Shown: positions 1 to 8,460 of the stretch, in pieces | How positions within the stretch are numbered: the stretch's first letter is position 1 | How the letters are laid out: each line of letters begins with the position of its first letter | Assembly: GCA_007133875.1 (NCBI GenBank) | Contig: SLLW01000308.1 | Location: 1 to 14,279, forward strand | DNA from: Balneolales bacterium | Lineage (GTDB): Bacteria; Bacteroidota; Rhodothermia; Balneolales; Natronogracilivirgulaceae | DNA: 14,279 nt | Direction: 5' to 3' | Notes under the pieces: generated by a model | Seen by the model: the letters and a program-made list of their open reading frames with translations, nothing else | What the model was told of the DNA's origin: nothing | Database searches by the model: none | Position numbers and translations under genes: made by a program

Positions 1-19
1 ACCAATTTTGTGATTGCAC

Positions 20-55
20 ATCATCTGAACCATATACGCCATAAATTCAGATGAT
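20..55. repeat. Perfect 10-bp inverted repeat near the window edge
   Basis: ATCATCTGAA at 20-29 is exactly repeated in reverse complement at 46-55, with a 16-base AT-rich spacer. No T-run follows on the plus strand, so it is not a standard intrinsic terminator. It could be the end of an upstream transcript or a protein-binding site. Further on, in the same 266-base leader of the chemoreceptor gene, are a G-rich patch at 69-87 and weaker dyads at 126-142 and 150-184. I see no coding sequence in 1-266. Confidence 0.5.
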
Positions 56-266
56 TAAAATAGCTGCGAGGGGGTATCAGGGGGGGGATTCAACCGACGT
101 GCAGTCCGTCAATTATAAACAGGTGATATTCGCAAGGAATATTAAAAATGGAGCAGTAATTACATTGCCTGCTTATTACTGTCCCGGACACACGTAAGCT
201 TAAATCGCACCTTTTTTCAAAAGAAATTTATGCCATTAACAGTATTTAAAAGGAAAACTATCAAAC

Positions 267-2348
267 ATGGAACCAACAGATAACAAAAAAAACAGGCCGT
301 TAAAAAATGGCTGGACGATCGGGAAACAGCTTTCTTTCAGTTTTTTCGGAATTGCTGCAATAACATTTATGGTAGGATTGATCGGGTTCGCAGGCGCCTA
401 CCTCAGTGACAACTCTATCCGGGAAATCGGTGAAGTTCGGTTGCCCGGTGTATCCAGCTTGCTGGAGCTCGAGAAAGAAGGTGAGCATATCACTTCCATT
501 ATGCGGTCGCTTGCGATTCCGGGATTGACACAGCAAGAACGACAACAACAATACGATAATTTGGCTCAGTCACGATTACGCTACGAGGAGTCCTGGAATA
601 TTTATGAACCACTACCACGAACTGAAGAAGGGACGCGTTTGTGGGAACGGTTTGTACCTGCCTGGAACGCCTGGCGGGAAGCAAACACCCTTGCCCGGAA
701 TTTGAACGCACAGTTTGATGAATTTGGTATTGACAACCCGATGGAGTTGGAGGCACAGCTCGAACAGTTTATGAAAGACCATTATATAGCAGTACAAAAT
801 GTGTTGCACATGCTCTATGTGGATGAGGAGTTGTTTCATGGCAACGATGATCATACCGCATGTAATGCCGGACAATGGATGCCTGTTTATCACACCACTA
901 ACAGGGATTTGCAGAACCTGATCCAAAGCTTTGAAGAACCGCATCGCAACTTTCACAATGCGGTACGTCGAATGCAGAATCATGTGGCAGCCGGGGAACT
1001 TGCAAATGCCCGGCAATTATATGCCGCCGAATTCATCCCGAGTATGGAACAGGTATTCGACACCTTTAATGAAATGCTGGTGTTGTCCAATAACGCAAAC
1101 AATGCACTTCAGGAGACCCAGGAACTGTTGATGGGTGAAGTAAATGATCGTCAGCAGGCAGCGATGGGCTTGCTGGGGCAATTGGTTGATGTCAATTTGG
1201 AATTTGCCGATGAGGAGCTATCTGCAGCCACTACCACCTCCATTTTCATTCGGACGCTATCTCTCATCGGACTGATTCTGGGTGTTGCTCTTGCATTGAT
1301 CCTGGGAATCATGATCAGCCGATCCATCAACTCCAGACTACGACGAATCATTGACGGACTCAACAGTGGCTCGGAGCAGGTCAATTCGGCCTCCATGCAG
1401 CTTTCAAGCTCCAGTCAGGAACTTTCGGAAAGTGCCAGTGAACAGGCAGCAGGCCTGGAAGAGACCACGTCTTCTCTTGAAGAAATGTCATCACAAACCA
1501 AACAAACCGCTCAAAATGCCGGCGAAGCGGAACGTGCCATGAAAGACGCCGAGCCACGCATTAAAGAGGGGGTTGAAGCCATGGAACGTATGATGACCGC
1601 CATGAAGGACATCAGCAATGCCTCCCAGGAAACCTCAAAAATCATTAAAACCATTGATGACATCGCTTTCCAGACCAATCTGCTGGCACTCAATGCGGCA
1701 GTTGAAGCGGCGAGAGCCGGAGAAGCCGGAAAAGGGTTTGCTGTCGTGGCCGAAGAGGTCCGAAACCTGGCACAGCGAAGTGCCGAAGCGGCCCAGAATA
1801 CTTCGGAACTGATCGAGCGTTCACAAACTAGTTCCGGAAGAGGCACATCGGTGGCCCAGGAAGTTTCAGACAACCTTGTTAAAATCAAACAAAGTATCGC
1901 GGATGTCAGCACCCTTGTCGTTGAGATCGCTGCCGCCGGCAAAGAACAGGCAACAGGCATTTCGGAAATTAACAGCGTTATGTCCGAGATGGACAAAACT
2001 GTTCAAAATAATGCATCCGGATCCGAAGAAGCCGCCAGTGCTGCCGAGGAGCTCTCTTCTCAAGCCATGGAATTAAGTCAAATGGTCGCAGAGCTGAATG
2101 AAATGGTCGGTGGCAGCAGTGCTATTGACACAAATGGCATAGCCATGCTAAACAAGATGAAATCTATGGATTGGAGGGGCGGTTCTGTGAAAAATGGAAC
2201 CGTGAAGCACACCTCCAACCACCATCACCCTGCAAAAGGTTTTAACGGTTATGGTAATGGCTTCGATAACGGCAAAAAAGTGACCACAAAAAAACCTGAA
2301 GCCAGTATGGTTATTCCGCTTGATGACGACGAATTAAGCGATTTTTGA
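267..2348 (+). CDS. Methyl-accepting chemotaxis protein with periplasmic CZB-like domain
   Basis: This is a transmembrane chemoreceptor that would control a CheA kinase through CheW. Transmembrane helix 1 spans about residues 24-46 and helix 2 about 326-350, framing a periplasmic region of roughly 280 residues. That region holds His172, His191 and His196, then Cys199-x-x-Gly-x-Trp204, then His226 and His230. This spacing resembles the chemoreceptor zinc-binding (CZB) domain. After helix 2 there is only a shortened HAMP-like segment (351-375), then a long coiled coil. The highly conserved signalling tip ([20 protein letters not shown], 463-482) and the following [15 protein letters not shown] are intact. 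Helices rich in Glu/Gln pairs on either side are the likely methylation regions. A flexible Gly/His/Asn linker (616-675) leads to an acidic tail ending in [18 protein letters not shown] lies about 9 bases before the ATG, supporting this start. The CheW gene follows 111 bases downstream. The ligand is unknown; the family call is certain. Confidence 0.96.
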   Translation: MEPTDNKKNRPLKNGWTIGKQLSFSFFGIAAITFMVGLIGFAGAYLSDNSIREIGEVRLPGVSSLLELEKEGEHITSIMRSLAIPGLTQQERQQQYDNLAQSRLRYEESWNIYEPLPRTEEGTRLWERFVPAWNAWREANTLARNLNAQFDEFGIDNPMELEAQLEQFMKDHYIAVQNVLHMLYVDEELFHGNDDHTACNAGQWMPVYHTTNRDLQNLIQSFEEPHRNFHNAVRRMQNHVAAGELANARQLYAAEFIPSMEQVFDTFNEMLVLSNNANNALQETQELLMGEVNDRQQAAMGLLGQLVDVNLEFADEELSAATTTSIFIRTLSLIGLILGVALALILGIMISRSINSRLRRIIDGLNSGSEQVNSASMQLSSSSQELSESASEQAAGLEETTSSLEEMSSQTKQTAQNAGEAERAMKDAEPRIKEGVEAMERMMTAMKDISNASQETSKIIKTIDDIAFQTNLLALNAAVEAARAGEAGKGFAVVAEEVRNLAQRSAEAAQNTSELIERSQTSSGRGTSVAQEVSDNLVKIKQSIADVSTLVVEIAAAGKEQATGISEINSVMSEMDKTVQNNASGSEEAASAAEELSSQAMELSQMVAELNEMVGGSSAIDTNGIAMLNKMKSMDWRGGSVKNGTVKHTSNHHHPAKGFNGYGNGFDNGKKVTTKKPEASMVIPLDDDELSDF

Positions 2349-2360
2349 CAAACCAGAAAG

Positions 2361-2400
2361 GAGTATCCTGTCATGACATAACGTTGTGACAGGATGCCTC
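2361..2400 (+). other. Intercistronic hairpin between mcp and cheW
   Basis: ATCCTGTCA (2365-2373) pairs perfectly with TGACAGGAT (2387-2395). GAG/CTC outer pairs extend the stem with a small bulge, leaving a 13-base loop. The stem begins 13 bases after the receptor stop codon. Downstream is AATAAAATTTT rather than a clean T-run, so full termination is doubtful. It may protect the 3' end of mcp mRNA or lower cheW expression relative to mcp. Dyad and position are seen directly; the role is inferred. Confidence 0.55.
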
Positions 2401-2459
2401 AATAAAATTTTCGCACCCCGCATTGAATATTTCAACGTTACGATATCACAAAGACCAAT

Positions 2460-2960
2460 ATGGAAAATCAGGCATTTACACAGACAGAGGAGCAGATAAT
2501 TGAAGGGGGAAAGTTCCTGACTTTTTTCCTTGACAGGGAAGAATATGCTATAGAAATACTAAAAGTGATGGAAATTATTGGATTGATGTCCATCACTCCG
2601 GTTCCGAGCATGCCGGGATATATACGCGGTATACTGAATCTGCGTGGCAAGATCATACCGGTTATGGATATCCGATCCCGATTCGGACTGCCCGGTGTGG
2701 ATGACACCGCTGAAACCTGCATCATAGTACTTCAACAGGATCAATTTCAGATGGGTATCGTTGTCGATAAGGTTTCGGAAGTGGCAGAGCTTGGCGATAC
2801 CGAAATCGATGATATACCTTCTTTCGGAGCAGGTATCACAAATGATTATCTCGCAGGAATCGGGAAAGTAGAAAATACCGTCAAACTGATCCTGGATGTG
2901 TCCCGCGTCCTGTTTGAAGCCCGGGAGGTAATTCCGGAGTCACCAGAAGCGGCCTTTTAG
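2460..2960 (+). CDS. Chemotaxis adaptor protein CheW
   Basis: CheW is the cytoplasmic scaffold that links chemoreceptor tips to the CheA kinase. The 166-residue product has one CheW domain at about residues 17-155. FLTFFLDREEYAIEILKVME is the characteristic first strand and turn, followed by PVPSMPGYIRGILNLRGKIIPVMD; the NLRG arginine (Arg62) is the most conserved position of the family. The second half (CIIVLQQDQFQMGIVVDKVSEV, then the DDIPSFG region and IGKVENTVKLILDV) completes the paired five-stranded barrels. There is no CheA, CheV or receiver fusion. An N-terminal extension of about 16 residues and a short acidic tail lie outside the fold. No Shine-Dalgarno is visible before the ATG. 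It sits 111 bases after the receptor gene on the same strand with one hairpin between, so the two are probably co-transcribed and may work as a dedicated pair. Confidence 0.95.
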   Translation: MENQAFTQTEEQIIEGGKFLTFFLDREEYAIEILKVMEIIGLMSITPVPSMPGYIRGILNLRGKIIPVMDIRSRFGLPGVDDTAETCIIVLQQDQFQMGIVVDKVSEVAELGDTEIDDIPSFGAGITNDYLAGIGKVENTVKLILDVSRVLFEAREVIPESPEAAF

Positions 2961-3224
2961 GCACCACAATTCATGGCAAACTGTGATCCGAACAAATCAC
3001 GGATGCGTCCGGTTCCGCTTAAACAACACAAACTACAGCCGATAATTCAAATACGGTATCCGTATTCACTTAAATTTCATGATGTTACACTATATTCCCG
3101 GACTGTAATTTATAATATATTCCGCGACAAGTATTTTACCGTCATTTCATCCCGGGGCTCGATCCGCTGATATACGTATTTCATATCAGATAATATTTGT
3201 TGGCCATACAAACGCTACTACCAT

Positions 3225-4985
3225 ATGAATGCGAGTCATTACCAGGAAATGATTCAATCCGCATCTTTTGCCTATGTTCATCAGAGGATCATTCTGGATG
3301 ACTCCGGTGAGCCGTGCGATTTTATGGTTCTGGATGCCAACCCCGCATTTGCCAAATTTATCGGGTTACCCCTGACGGATATCCGGAACCGAACCGTCCT
3401 TGAAATCAGGCCGGATCTGAGGAACAGCCCGTTTGACTGGTTCGATTTTTGGGACAAGGTCGCTTTGAACGGAGGCACAGATGAAAAAGAGCTGTATTTA
3501 CCCCATGCAAAGCGGTGGTACCGGGTACAGGGTCACTCCCACAAAAAATCGGAACTTCATACGTTTATATTCGACATCACCGATAAAAAAGACCTGAGCA
3601 AGGATTTTGAATATTTCTTCGATATCAGCCTGGATTTGCTTTGTATCGCTAACAAAAATGGCTATTTCATACGGGTCAACAAGGAGTGGGAGAACATCCT
3701 TGGGTATAAAACCAGGGATTTGGAAAACCGGAAATTTCTGGACCTTGTTCATCCCGATGATCTGCCTGCAACTCTGGAAGCCCTGGCAACGCTCGGCAGC
3801 AATAAAGATGTTAATAATTTTGTAAACCGTTACCGCCACAAGGATGGGTCTTACCGCTACATTGAGTGGCAGTCGCAACCGCAGGGTGACCTCTACTATG
3901 CCGCTGCCAGAGATATCACAGAACGGAAAAAAGCCGAAGCCGCCCTTCGTGAAGAGCACAGCCTGATGCAGTACATCATCCGGCATGATCCCAATGCTAT
4001 TGCTATCCATGACCGTGAACTGAGATATATCTATGTAAGTGATCGGTATCTGCAAGATTATGGCGTGGCCAGAGAAGATATCATCGGGAAACACCATTAT
4101 GAAGTTATGCCTGACATCCCGGAAAAATGGAGAAAGATTCACAAACGTGCACTGTCCGGGGAGGTGATCAGCAAAACGAATGACATATTCATCCGGCAGG
4201 ATGGATCCATCGAGCACACCAACTGGGCATGCCGACCCTGGTTCCGGACCGATAACACTATCGGGGGTATTGTCCTCTATACGGAAGTCATCACAAAACG
4301 GAAACAGGCTGAAAAGCTCCTCAAAAAAAATCTTCGCGAGAAAGAGATCCTGTTATCGGAAATACATCATCGTGTAAAAAACAACATGGCTGTCATCTCC
4401 AGCCTGCTGGCACTGCAAATCGAATTTCTGGACACCAAAAAAGAGCCCGAAATACTGCTTTATGAGACACAAAACCGGATAAAATCGATTTCGTTGGTGC
4501 ATGAGCTTGTGTACGCCAACAATAATTTCGTCGAAATCAATTTTGCCGAACTGCTGAACCGGTTGGTAAAACTTGTTGATGAAATCCACAATACGGATGA
4601 AAAAAACGTTACTGTTGATATCCGGGCTGTTGATGTCACATTGGAGATGAACAGCTCAATCCCTTTGAGTCTGCTCGCCAATGAGCTGATCACCAATGCC
4701 TACAAGCACGCCTTCAACGGCCGTAAAAACGGCAGAATTGAAATCCGGGTAGAACGGGAGATGGAAGTCTACCTGCTTACCGTGAAGGATAACGGGATTG
4801 GTGTATCGGATACCACCCGGCTGGATTCACCGGAAACATTCGGATTCACCATCGTTCACGGTTTGGCGCAACAATTACGAGGAAAACTCACCTACACATC
4901 CGCTGAAAATGAGGGGCTCCGGGTTGATTTTCGGTTTTCCCGAGAAATCGGCAGAAAGCAAAAAAATGTGCCGGTGATCGCTTAG
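3225..4985 (+). CDS. Cytoplasmic triple-PAS sensor histidine kinase (HisKA_2 type)
   Basis: This is a 586-residue two-component sensor kinase with no signal peptide or membrane segment, so it should sense an intracellular signal or a bound cofactor. Three PAS domains come first: about residues 5-118, 125-238 and 246-364. The second and third end in typical PAC-to-linker sequences (RDITERKKAEAALREE at 229-244 and VITKRKQAEKLLKKN at 355-369). The dimerisation domain contains LLSEIHHRVKNN (376-387), the signature of HisKA_2 kinases; His382 is the likely phosphoacceptor, with His381 just before it. The ATPase domain has the N-box (NELITNAYKHAF, 486-497), G1 (DNGIG, 522-526) and the GFTIVHGLAQQL stretch. 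HisKA_2 kinases often pair with stand-alone or unusual response regulators; none is encoded here. The gap to cheW is 264 bases and the gap downstream is 446 bases, so it is probably its own transcript. The start ATG has no Shine-Dalgarno but gives a complete first PAS domain. Confidence 0.93.
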   Translation: MNASHYQEMIQSASFAYVHQRIILDDSGEPCDFMVLDANPAFAKFIGLPLTDIRNRTVLEIRPDLRNSPFDWFDFWDKVALNGGTDEKELYLPHAKRWYRVQGHSHKKSELHTFIFDITDKKDLSKDFEYFFDISLDLLCIANKNGYFIRVNKEWENILGYKTRDLENRKFLDLVHPDDLPATLEALATLGSNKDVNNFVNRYRHKDGSYRYIEWQSQPQGDLYYAAARDITERKKAEAALREEHSLMQYIIRHDPNAIAIHDRELRYIYVSDRYLQDYGVAREDIIGKHHYEVMPDIPEKWRKIHKRALSGEVISKTNDIFIRQDGSIEHTNWACRPWFRTDNTIGGIVLYTEVITKRKQAEKLLKKNLREKEILLSEIHHRVKNNMAVISSLLALQIEFLDTKKEPEILLYETQNRIKSISLVHELVYANNNFVEINFAELLNRLVKLVDEIHNTDEKNVTVDIRAVDVTLEMNSSIPLSLLANELITNAYKHAFNGRKNGRIEIRVEREMEVYLLTVKDNGIGVSDTTRLDSPETFGFTIVHGLAQQLRGKLTYTSAENEGLRVDFRFSREIGRKQKNVPVIA

Positions 4986-5431
4986 CAGGATCGGGATAGT
5001 TCAGCTTTTAGCATTGTCTTCATGCAAGATGCTGTTCAAATTCAGTATTGTGTGCAACCTTTCACACCCGTGACGAACAAAACCAAAAGCTTATTCATCC
5101 GAATTAATATTCATATTCTCATAAATGAAATGCTTATTTATTTCATGTAAGCTAGTACAATTTGCAAAACCCGATGCCTGTAAAATCCCTCCACGCTTTT
5201 GAAACTTTTAAGTAGTTTCGCTACTTTGAAAATACTTCGTATCAAAGAATATATATTATAACAGACATTAAACTAACATTTCAGTAATAAAAACCGCCAG
5301 TCGTCAACAAGATGGGAAATATTATGATGATAACGGTACCAGCCTGACGCCTGATCATTCGTGAATGAAAACGGAACAAAAATTTAGTAACCTGTTTATT
5401 ATACCCTCTTACATCATATATACGTGAAAAA
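4986..5431. other. 446-base intergenic region without recognisable gene
   Basis: I find no reading frame resembling a known protein on either strand. It is AT-rich and holds two small dyads: ATGAAAT/ATTTCAT (5125-5131 with 5140-5146) and AAGTAG/CTACTT around a TTTCG loop (5210-5226). Neither is followed by a T-run, so neither is a convincing terminator for the kinase gene. The right-hand part (about 5380-5430) presumably contains the promoter of the oxidoreductase gene, but I cannot assign -35/-10 boxes with confidence. Confidence 0.5.
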
Positions 5432-6787
5432 ATGAACCCAAAAGATACCATCCAAATTCAGGGAATCACAAGAAGAGATTTTGTAAAAGCCGCTTCACTC
5501 ACCGCTGGCGGACTGATGTTCGGCTCCCTTCCCATCTCATCAAGCGCCTATGCCGCAGGTAACGGCAAAATCAAGGTTGCCCTTGTTGGCTGCGGCGGCC
5601 GGGGAACCGGTGCGGCCTTCAACGCTTTGGCAGCCGGAGAAGATATCCAGCTGGTTGCCATGGCCGATATCTTCGAAGACCGTTTGACGGAAAGTTTCGG
5701 CCATCTTTCCCAGCGTTACGGAGATTCCGAACAACTGAATGTTCCCGATGAACATAAATTTATTGGTTTCGACGGGTACAAACATGCCATCGATCAGGCT
5801 GATGTCGTTCTCCATGCCACACCTCCGGGCGAGCGGCCGAAGCACTTCCGCTATGCTGTGGAGCAAGGAAAACACGTCTTCATGGAAAAACCTGTCGCCA
5901 CCGACGCTCCCGGAGTGCGCAGTGTACTGGAATCAGGGAAAATTGCCAGGGAAAAGCAATTGAACGTAGTCATCGGACTGCAACGCCGATACCAGGACAA
6001 CTACCGCGAAACACTGCGCCGTATTCACAACAATCAGGTCGGCGAAATTATGGGCGGACAAGTGTACTGGAACCAGGGTGAGCTCTGGGTCAACCGTCGT
6101 CAGCCCGATCAATCAGAACTCGAATACCAGATGAGAAACTGGTACCATTTTGTCTGGATATGCGGCGACCACAATGTTGAGCAGCATATTCACAACATTG
6201 ACGTGGCCAACTGGTTCCTGGGCGAATATCCGGTCCGTGCACAGGGCATGGGGGGACGAGAAGTCCGGAAAGGCATCGAATATCCTCAGATCTTCGACCA
6301 TCACTCCGTTGAGTACCAATACGCGAGCGGAGTGGTCATTTCCAGTCAGTGCCGTCAGATTCCGGGTTGCTGGAACAGTGTATCTGAATCCTTCCAGGGC
6401 ACCAAAGGAACCCTTTATACCGACGGCAGCAACAATGCCGTTCTCCGTGACCGAAACGGCAACACCCTCTATGACCATGACGGTGAGGAAGACCCCAACC
6501 CGTATCAGCAGGAGATTGACGAATTGTTCGAATCCATCAGACGCGGGAACGTAATCAACGATACCGAGATCGGTGCCAAAGCCACGCTTTCAGGGATCAT
6601 GGGCCGCATGGCCACCTACTCAGGTCAGATGATCGAGTGGGACGAGGCATTGAACGCCGAACAGAAACTGGTTCCGGATTACGTCGACTGGGATATGACA
6701 CCACCGGTAGTTCCGGACGAGAATGGCCGCTATCCTATTGCCGTACCCGGTCAGACGGATGTATTGGGCCCCATCGCGGACCGGTAA
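5432..6787 (+). CDS. Tat-exported Gfo/Idh/MocA family oxidoreductase
   Basis: This is an NAD(P)-dependent oxidoreductase of the glucose-fructose oxidoreductase / inositol dehydrogenase / MocA superfamily, whose members usually act on sugars or cyclitols. The N-terminus carries a twin-arginine signal: TRRDFVKAA (Arg14-Arg15), a mildly hydrophobic core, and AYA-A giving a probable cleavage after residue 41. A folded, cofactor-loaded enzyme would therefore be exported. The Rossmann domain starts at KVALVGCGGRGTG (48-60), and the family EKP motif is at 152-154. The catalytic segment GDHNVEQHIHNIDVANWF (245-262) has His254 and Asp257 in the expected H-x-x-D arrangement. The 451-residue length fits secreted Bacteroidota/Planctomycetota members. 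The exact substrate cannot be read from sequence. The gene stands alone: a long gap precedes it and gene debris follows. The start ATG lies in GTGAAAAAATG with no Shine-Dalgarno, but it is required to include the Tat motif. Confidence 0.94.
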   Translation: MNPKDTIQIQGITRRDFVKAASLTAGGLMFGSLPISSSAYAAGNGKIKVALVGCGGRGTGAAFNALAAGEDIQLVAMADIFEDRLTESFGHLSQRYGDSEQLNVPDEHKFIGFDGYKHAIDQADVVLHATPPGERPKHFRYAVEQGKHVFMEKPVATDAPGVRSVLESGKIAREKQLNVVIGLQRRYQDNYRETLRRIHNNQVGEIMGGQVYWNQGELWVNRRQPDQSELEYQMRNWYHFVWICGDHNVEQHIHNIDVANWFLGEYPVRAQGMGGREVRKGIEYPQIFDHHSVEYQYASGVVISSQCRQIPGCWNSVSESFQGTKGTLYTDGSNNAVLRDRNGNTLYDHDGEEDPNPYQQEIDELFESIRRGNVINDTEIGAKATLSGIMGRMATYSGQMIEWDEALNAEQKLVPDYVDWDMTPPVVPDENGRYPIAVPGQTDVLGPIADR

Positions 6788-6823
6788 AACGCCCATCTGT
6801 TTACATACAGACGCCATCCCTAC

Positions 6824-7108
6824 TCAGAAGATATTTAGCTGAATGCAATCAGCTGGATTCGACTTCAGCCAGACAGTATATTTGACACGCTGGATGAAAG
6901 GGACCTTGTAATTGAGTCCCGGTGCAGTGGTATGATGATATTTGCCGAACCAAAGTACCACTTCAAACTCTTCGGGCCCGACTGTATAAAGTGTTGAATA
7001 GCCGGCCAGAGGCACAAGTACTCCGATCAACAGCTTTCAGAGGTGATTTTTTATAGCTTTGAGATATGGCGGTAATTCATTCTTGCCAAATGGTTTATTA
7101 TCTGCCAT
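6824..7108 (-). pseudogene. Broken 5' fragment of an HflK-type SPFH-domain gene
   Basis: Read on the minus strand from ATG at 7108-7106, one frame gives MADNKPFGKNELPPYLKAIK, then a TGA at 7039-7037. The same frame continues as a hydrophobic stretch (LLIGVLVPLAGYSTL) and a clear SPFH-domain start, TVGPEEFEVVLWFGKYHHTT, followed by APGLNYKVPFIQRVKYTV (6985-6872). Intact HflK proteins have this order: short hydrophilic head, one membrane helix, then a YTVGPEE-x(n)-FGKY-x-TT-PGL-x-K-P core. After the valine at 6872 the similarity stops and the frame ends at 6826-6824. About 75 residues of a protein that is normally several hundred long survive, with one in-frame stop. HflK with HflC normally forms a membrane complex that modulates the FtsH protease; this fragment cannot. 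It lies antisense, with its break 85 bases beyond the oxidoreductase stop codon. A TTG-initiated 67-residue product downstream of the TGA is formally possible but unlikely. Confidence 0.75.
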
Positions 7109-7385
7109 TCTCGGGTTGCATAGCTGTCCAATGATTCCCCCAAAAATAATACGTTGCATTACAGCAACTACCTGCGATACTCAATCAACATGACTGTCTT
7201 GAAGAAAAACGAGAGGCCCTTGAAAAGTAGACCTCGTTATGACGACCACATTCGCCAGACATTTTTTAGTCGTATTTTTTATGCCGGAGCCTTTCTGGCA
7301 TTTGCTTCTCCGGTTCTGATTTGTAGCTCAATATAGCTTTTGCTATAATTTCAGATTGGCAAAGAATAACAAAAACGATACGCAC
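7109..7385. other. Leader region of the Ldh2-family gene, with a small hairpin
   Basis: No recognisable gene was found. A 60-codon plus-strand frame at 7154-7336 has a hydrophobic tail (FYAGAFLAFASPVLI) but no family resemblance, and I do not call it. A compact hairpin, TATAGC-TTTT-GCTATA (7332-7347), sits 38 bases before the preferred dehydrogenase ATG and could be a regulatory site or mRNA leader structure. The left part probably corresponds to the former upstream region of the broken HflK-type gene. Confidence 0.4.
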
Positions 7386-8438
7386 ATGAAAGACAGGCGA
7401 TACTCTTATGAGGATCTGTTGGTCATGTCCAAGGGGTTATTATTAACCCAGGGGATGTCTGATGAGGCAGCAGAGGCCACCAGCGAAATACTGGTAGAGG
7501 CAGATCTCATGGGTCACATTACACATGGCCTGACTTTGCTCCCTGTCTATATTGATGAGCTTAAAGCAGGACGAATGAAACCTGAGGGTTCCCCGGTTAT
7601 TGTCTCGGATAAGGGATCCGCGGTAGTCTGGGACGGAGAATATCTAAGCGGTATCTATCTTACCCGATCTGCTGTAACCGAAGCACTTGAGCGCAGTCAA
7701 AAATATCCGGTGGTTACCTATGCTCTCAGGCGAGCACACCATATTGCTTGCCTGGCAGCATACATGCCGCAAATTGTTGAGAACGGGCGTATTGGTATTC
7801 TCATGGCGTCGGATCCAGCAGCAGCTTTGGTGGCGCCTTTTGGGGGTAGAAGCCCGGTTTATTCCCCGAATCCCATCGCTGCTGGAATCCCTTCTGGCCC
7901 TGATGGGCCCATTATCCTTGATATAAGTACTTCTACAACTGCTGCAGGAGTGGTAAACAGGTATCAAAAAGCGGGAAAGCATCTTCCTGGTGAATGGATG
8001 CTCACCGCAGACGGCAAACCCAGCAATGATCCAAGTACTCTGACATCCGGGGGAAGTATTTTGCCATTAGGAGGTTTAGATGCAGGCTACAAGGGGTTTG
8101 CACTGGGACTATTGATAGAGGCGCTTACCTCCGGTTTGGCCGGTTTTGGCCGAGCAGATAAGCCCAATAATTGGGGCACGTCAGTCTATCTGCAGATTAT
8201 TAATCCTGAATGCTTTGGTGGGCTTCGAGCATTCGAGCGGGAAACGGGATGGCTAAAAGAAGTTAGTAAAAAATGCCGGCCTCGCCCGGGTTACACAGAA
8301 GTACGAACCCCCGGAGATCGTGCACTGGCACTCAAGGCCGAGCAAATGGAAAAAGGTGTGTGGATGGAGAGTGGGCTGATTGAAGTGCTATCTCAAAGAT
8401 GTCGCTCTTCAGGTATACAGTTTCCCGTTGCCTTTTAA
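7386..8438 (+). CDS. Malate/L-lactate dehydrogenase (Ldh2) family NAD(P)-dependent oxidoreductase
   Basis: The Ldh2 family interconverts 2-hydroxy acids and 2-oxo acids (malate, L-lactate, ureidoglycolate, diketogulonate) with NAD(P), using a fold unrelated to classical lactate dehydrogenase. The 350-residue product has the family landmarks in order: VEADLMGHITHGL (38-49) with His44 and His47, RRAHH (115-119), VAPFGGRSPVYSPNPIAAGI (149-168), LDISTS (178-183), ILPLGG (225-230), and the C-terminal VRTPGDRAL (306-314). The usual GHKG after the PLGG loop reads GYKG here (Tyr235), and TNPIA reads PNPIA; both are unusual. I prefer the ATG at 7386 because the family begins only a few residues before the YEDL helix; an in-frame TTG at 7356 would add ten polar residues. 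The reading frame is intact although both flanks are gene debris. The substrate is not determinable from sequence. Confidence 0.9.
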   Translation: MKDRRYSYEDLLVMSKGLLLTQGMSDEAAEATSEILVEADLMGHITHGLTLLPVYIDELKAGRMKPEGSPVIVSDKGSAVVWDGEYLSGIYLTRSAVTEALERSQKYPVVTYALRRAHHIACLAAYMPQIVENGRIGILMASDPAAALVAPFGGRSPVYSPNPIAAGIPSGPDGPIILDISTSTTAAGVVNRYQKAGKHLPGEWMLTADGKPSNDPSTLTSGGSILPLGGLDAGYKGFALGLLIEALTSGLAGFGRADKPNNWGTSVYLQIINPECFGGLRAFERETGWLKEVSKKCRPRPGYTEVRTPGDRALALKAEQMEKGVWMESGLIEVLSQRCRSSGIQFPVAF

Positions 8439-8460
8439 CTGGCTCAATTATTGGGAGGGG

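Noticed and set aside
69..87. G-rich patch as a possible G-quadruplex
   Set aside because: Only two G-runs are present, separated by TATCA; four separate runs are needed for a convincing intramolecular quadruplex.
2973..3170. 65-codon plus-strand frame between cheW and the kinase gene
   Set aside because: No motif, basic and tyrosine-rich composition typical of translated intergenic DNA, and no ribosome binding site.
7154..7336. 60-codon plus-strand frame with a hydrophobic tail upstream of the dehydrogenase
   Set aside because: No family resemblance and no start signal; lies in a rearranged spacer. A different frame at 7150-7230 ends in LEEKREALEK, faintly like an integrase C-terminus, but is far too short to call.
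7356..7385. TTG start extending the Ldh2 protein by ten residues
   Set aside because: The added residues are polar and Asn/Lys-rich, family members start close to the ATG at 7386, and no ribosome binding site supports the TTG.
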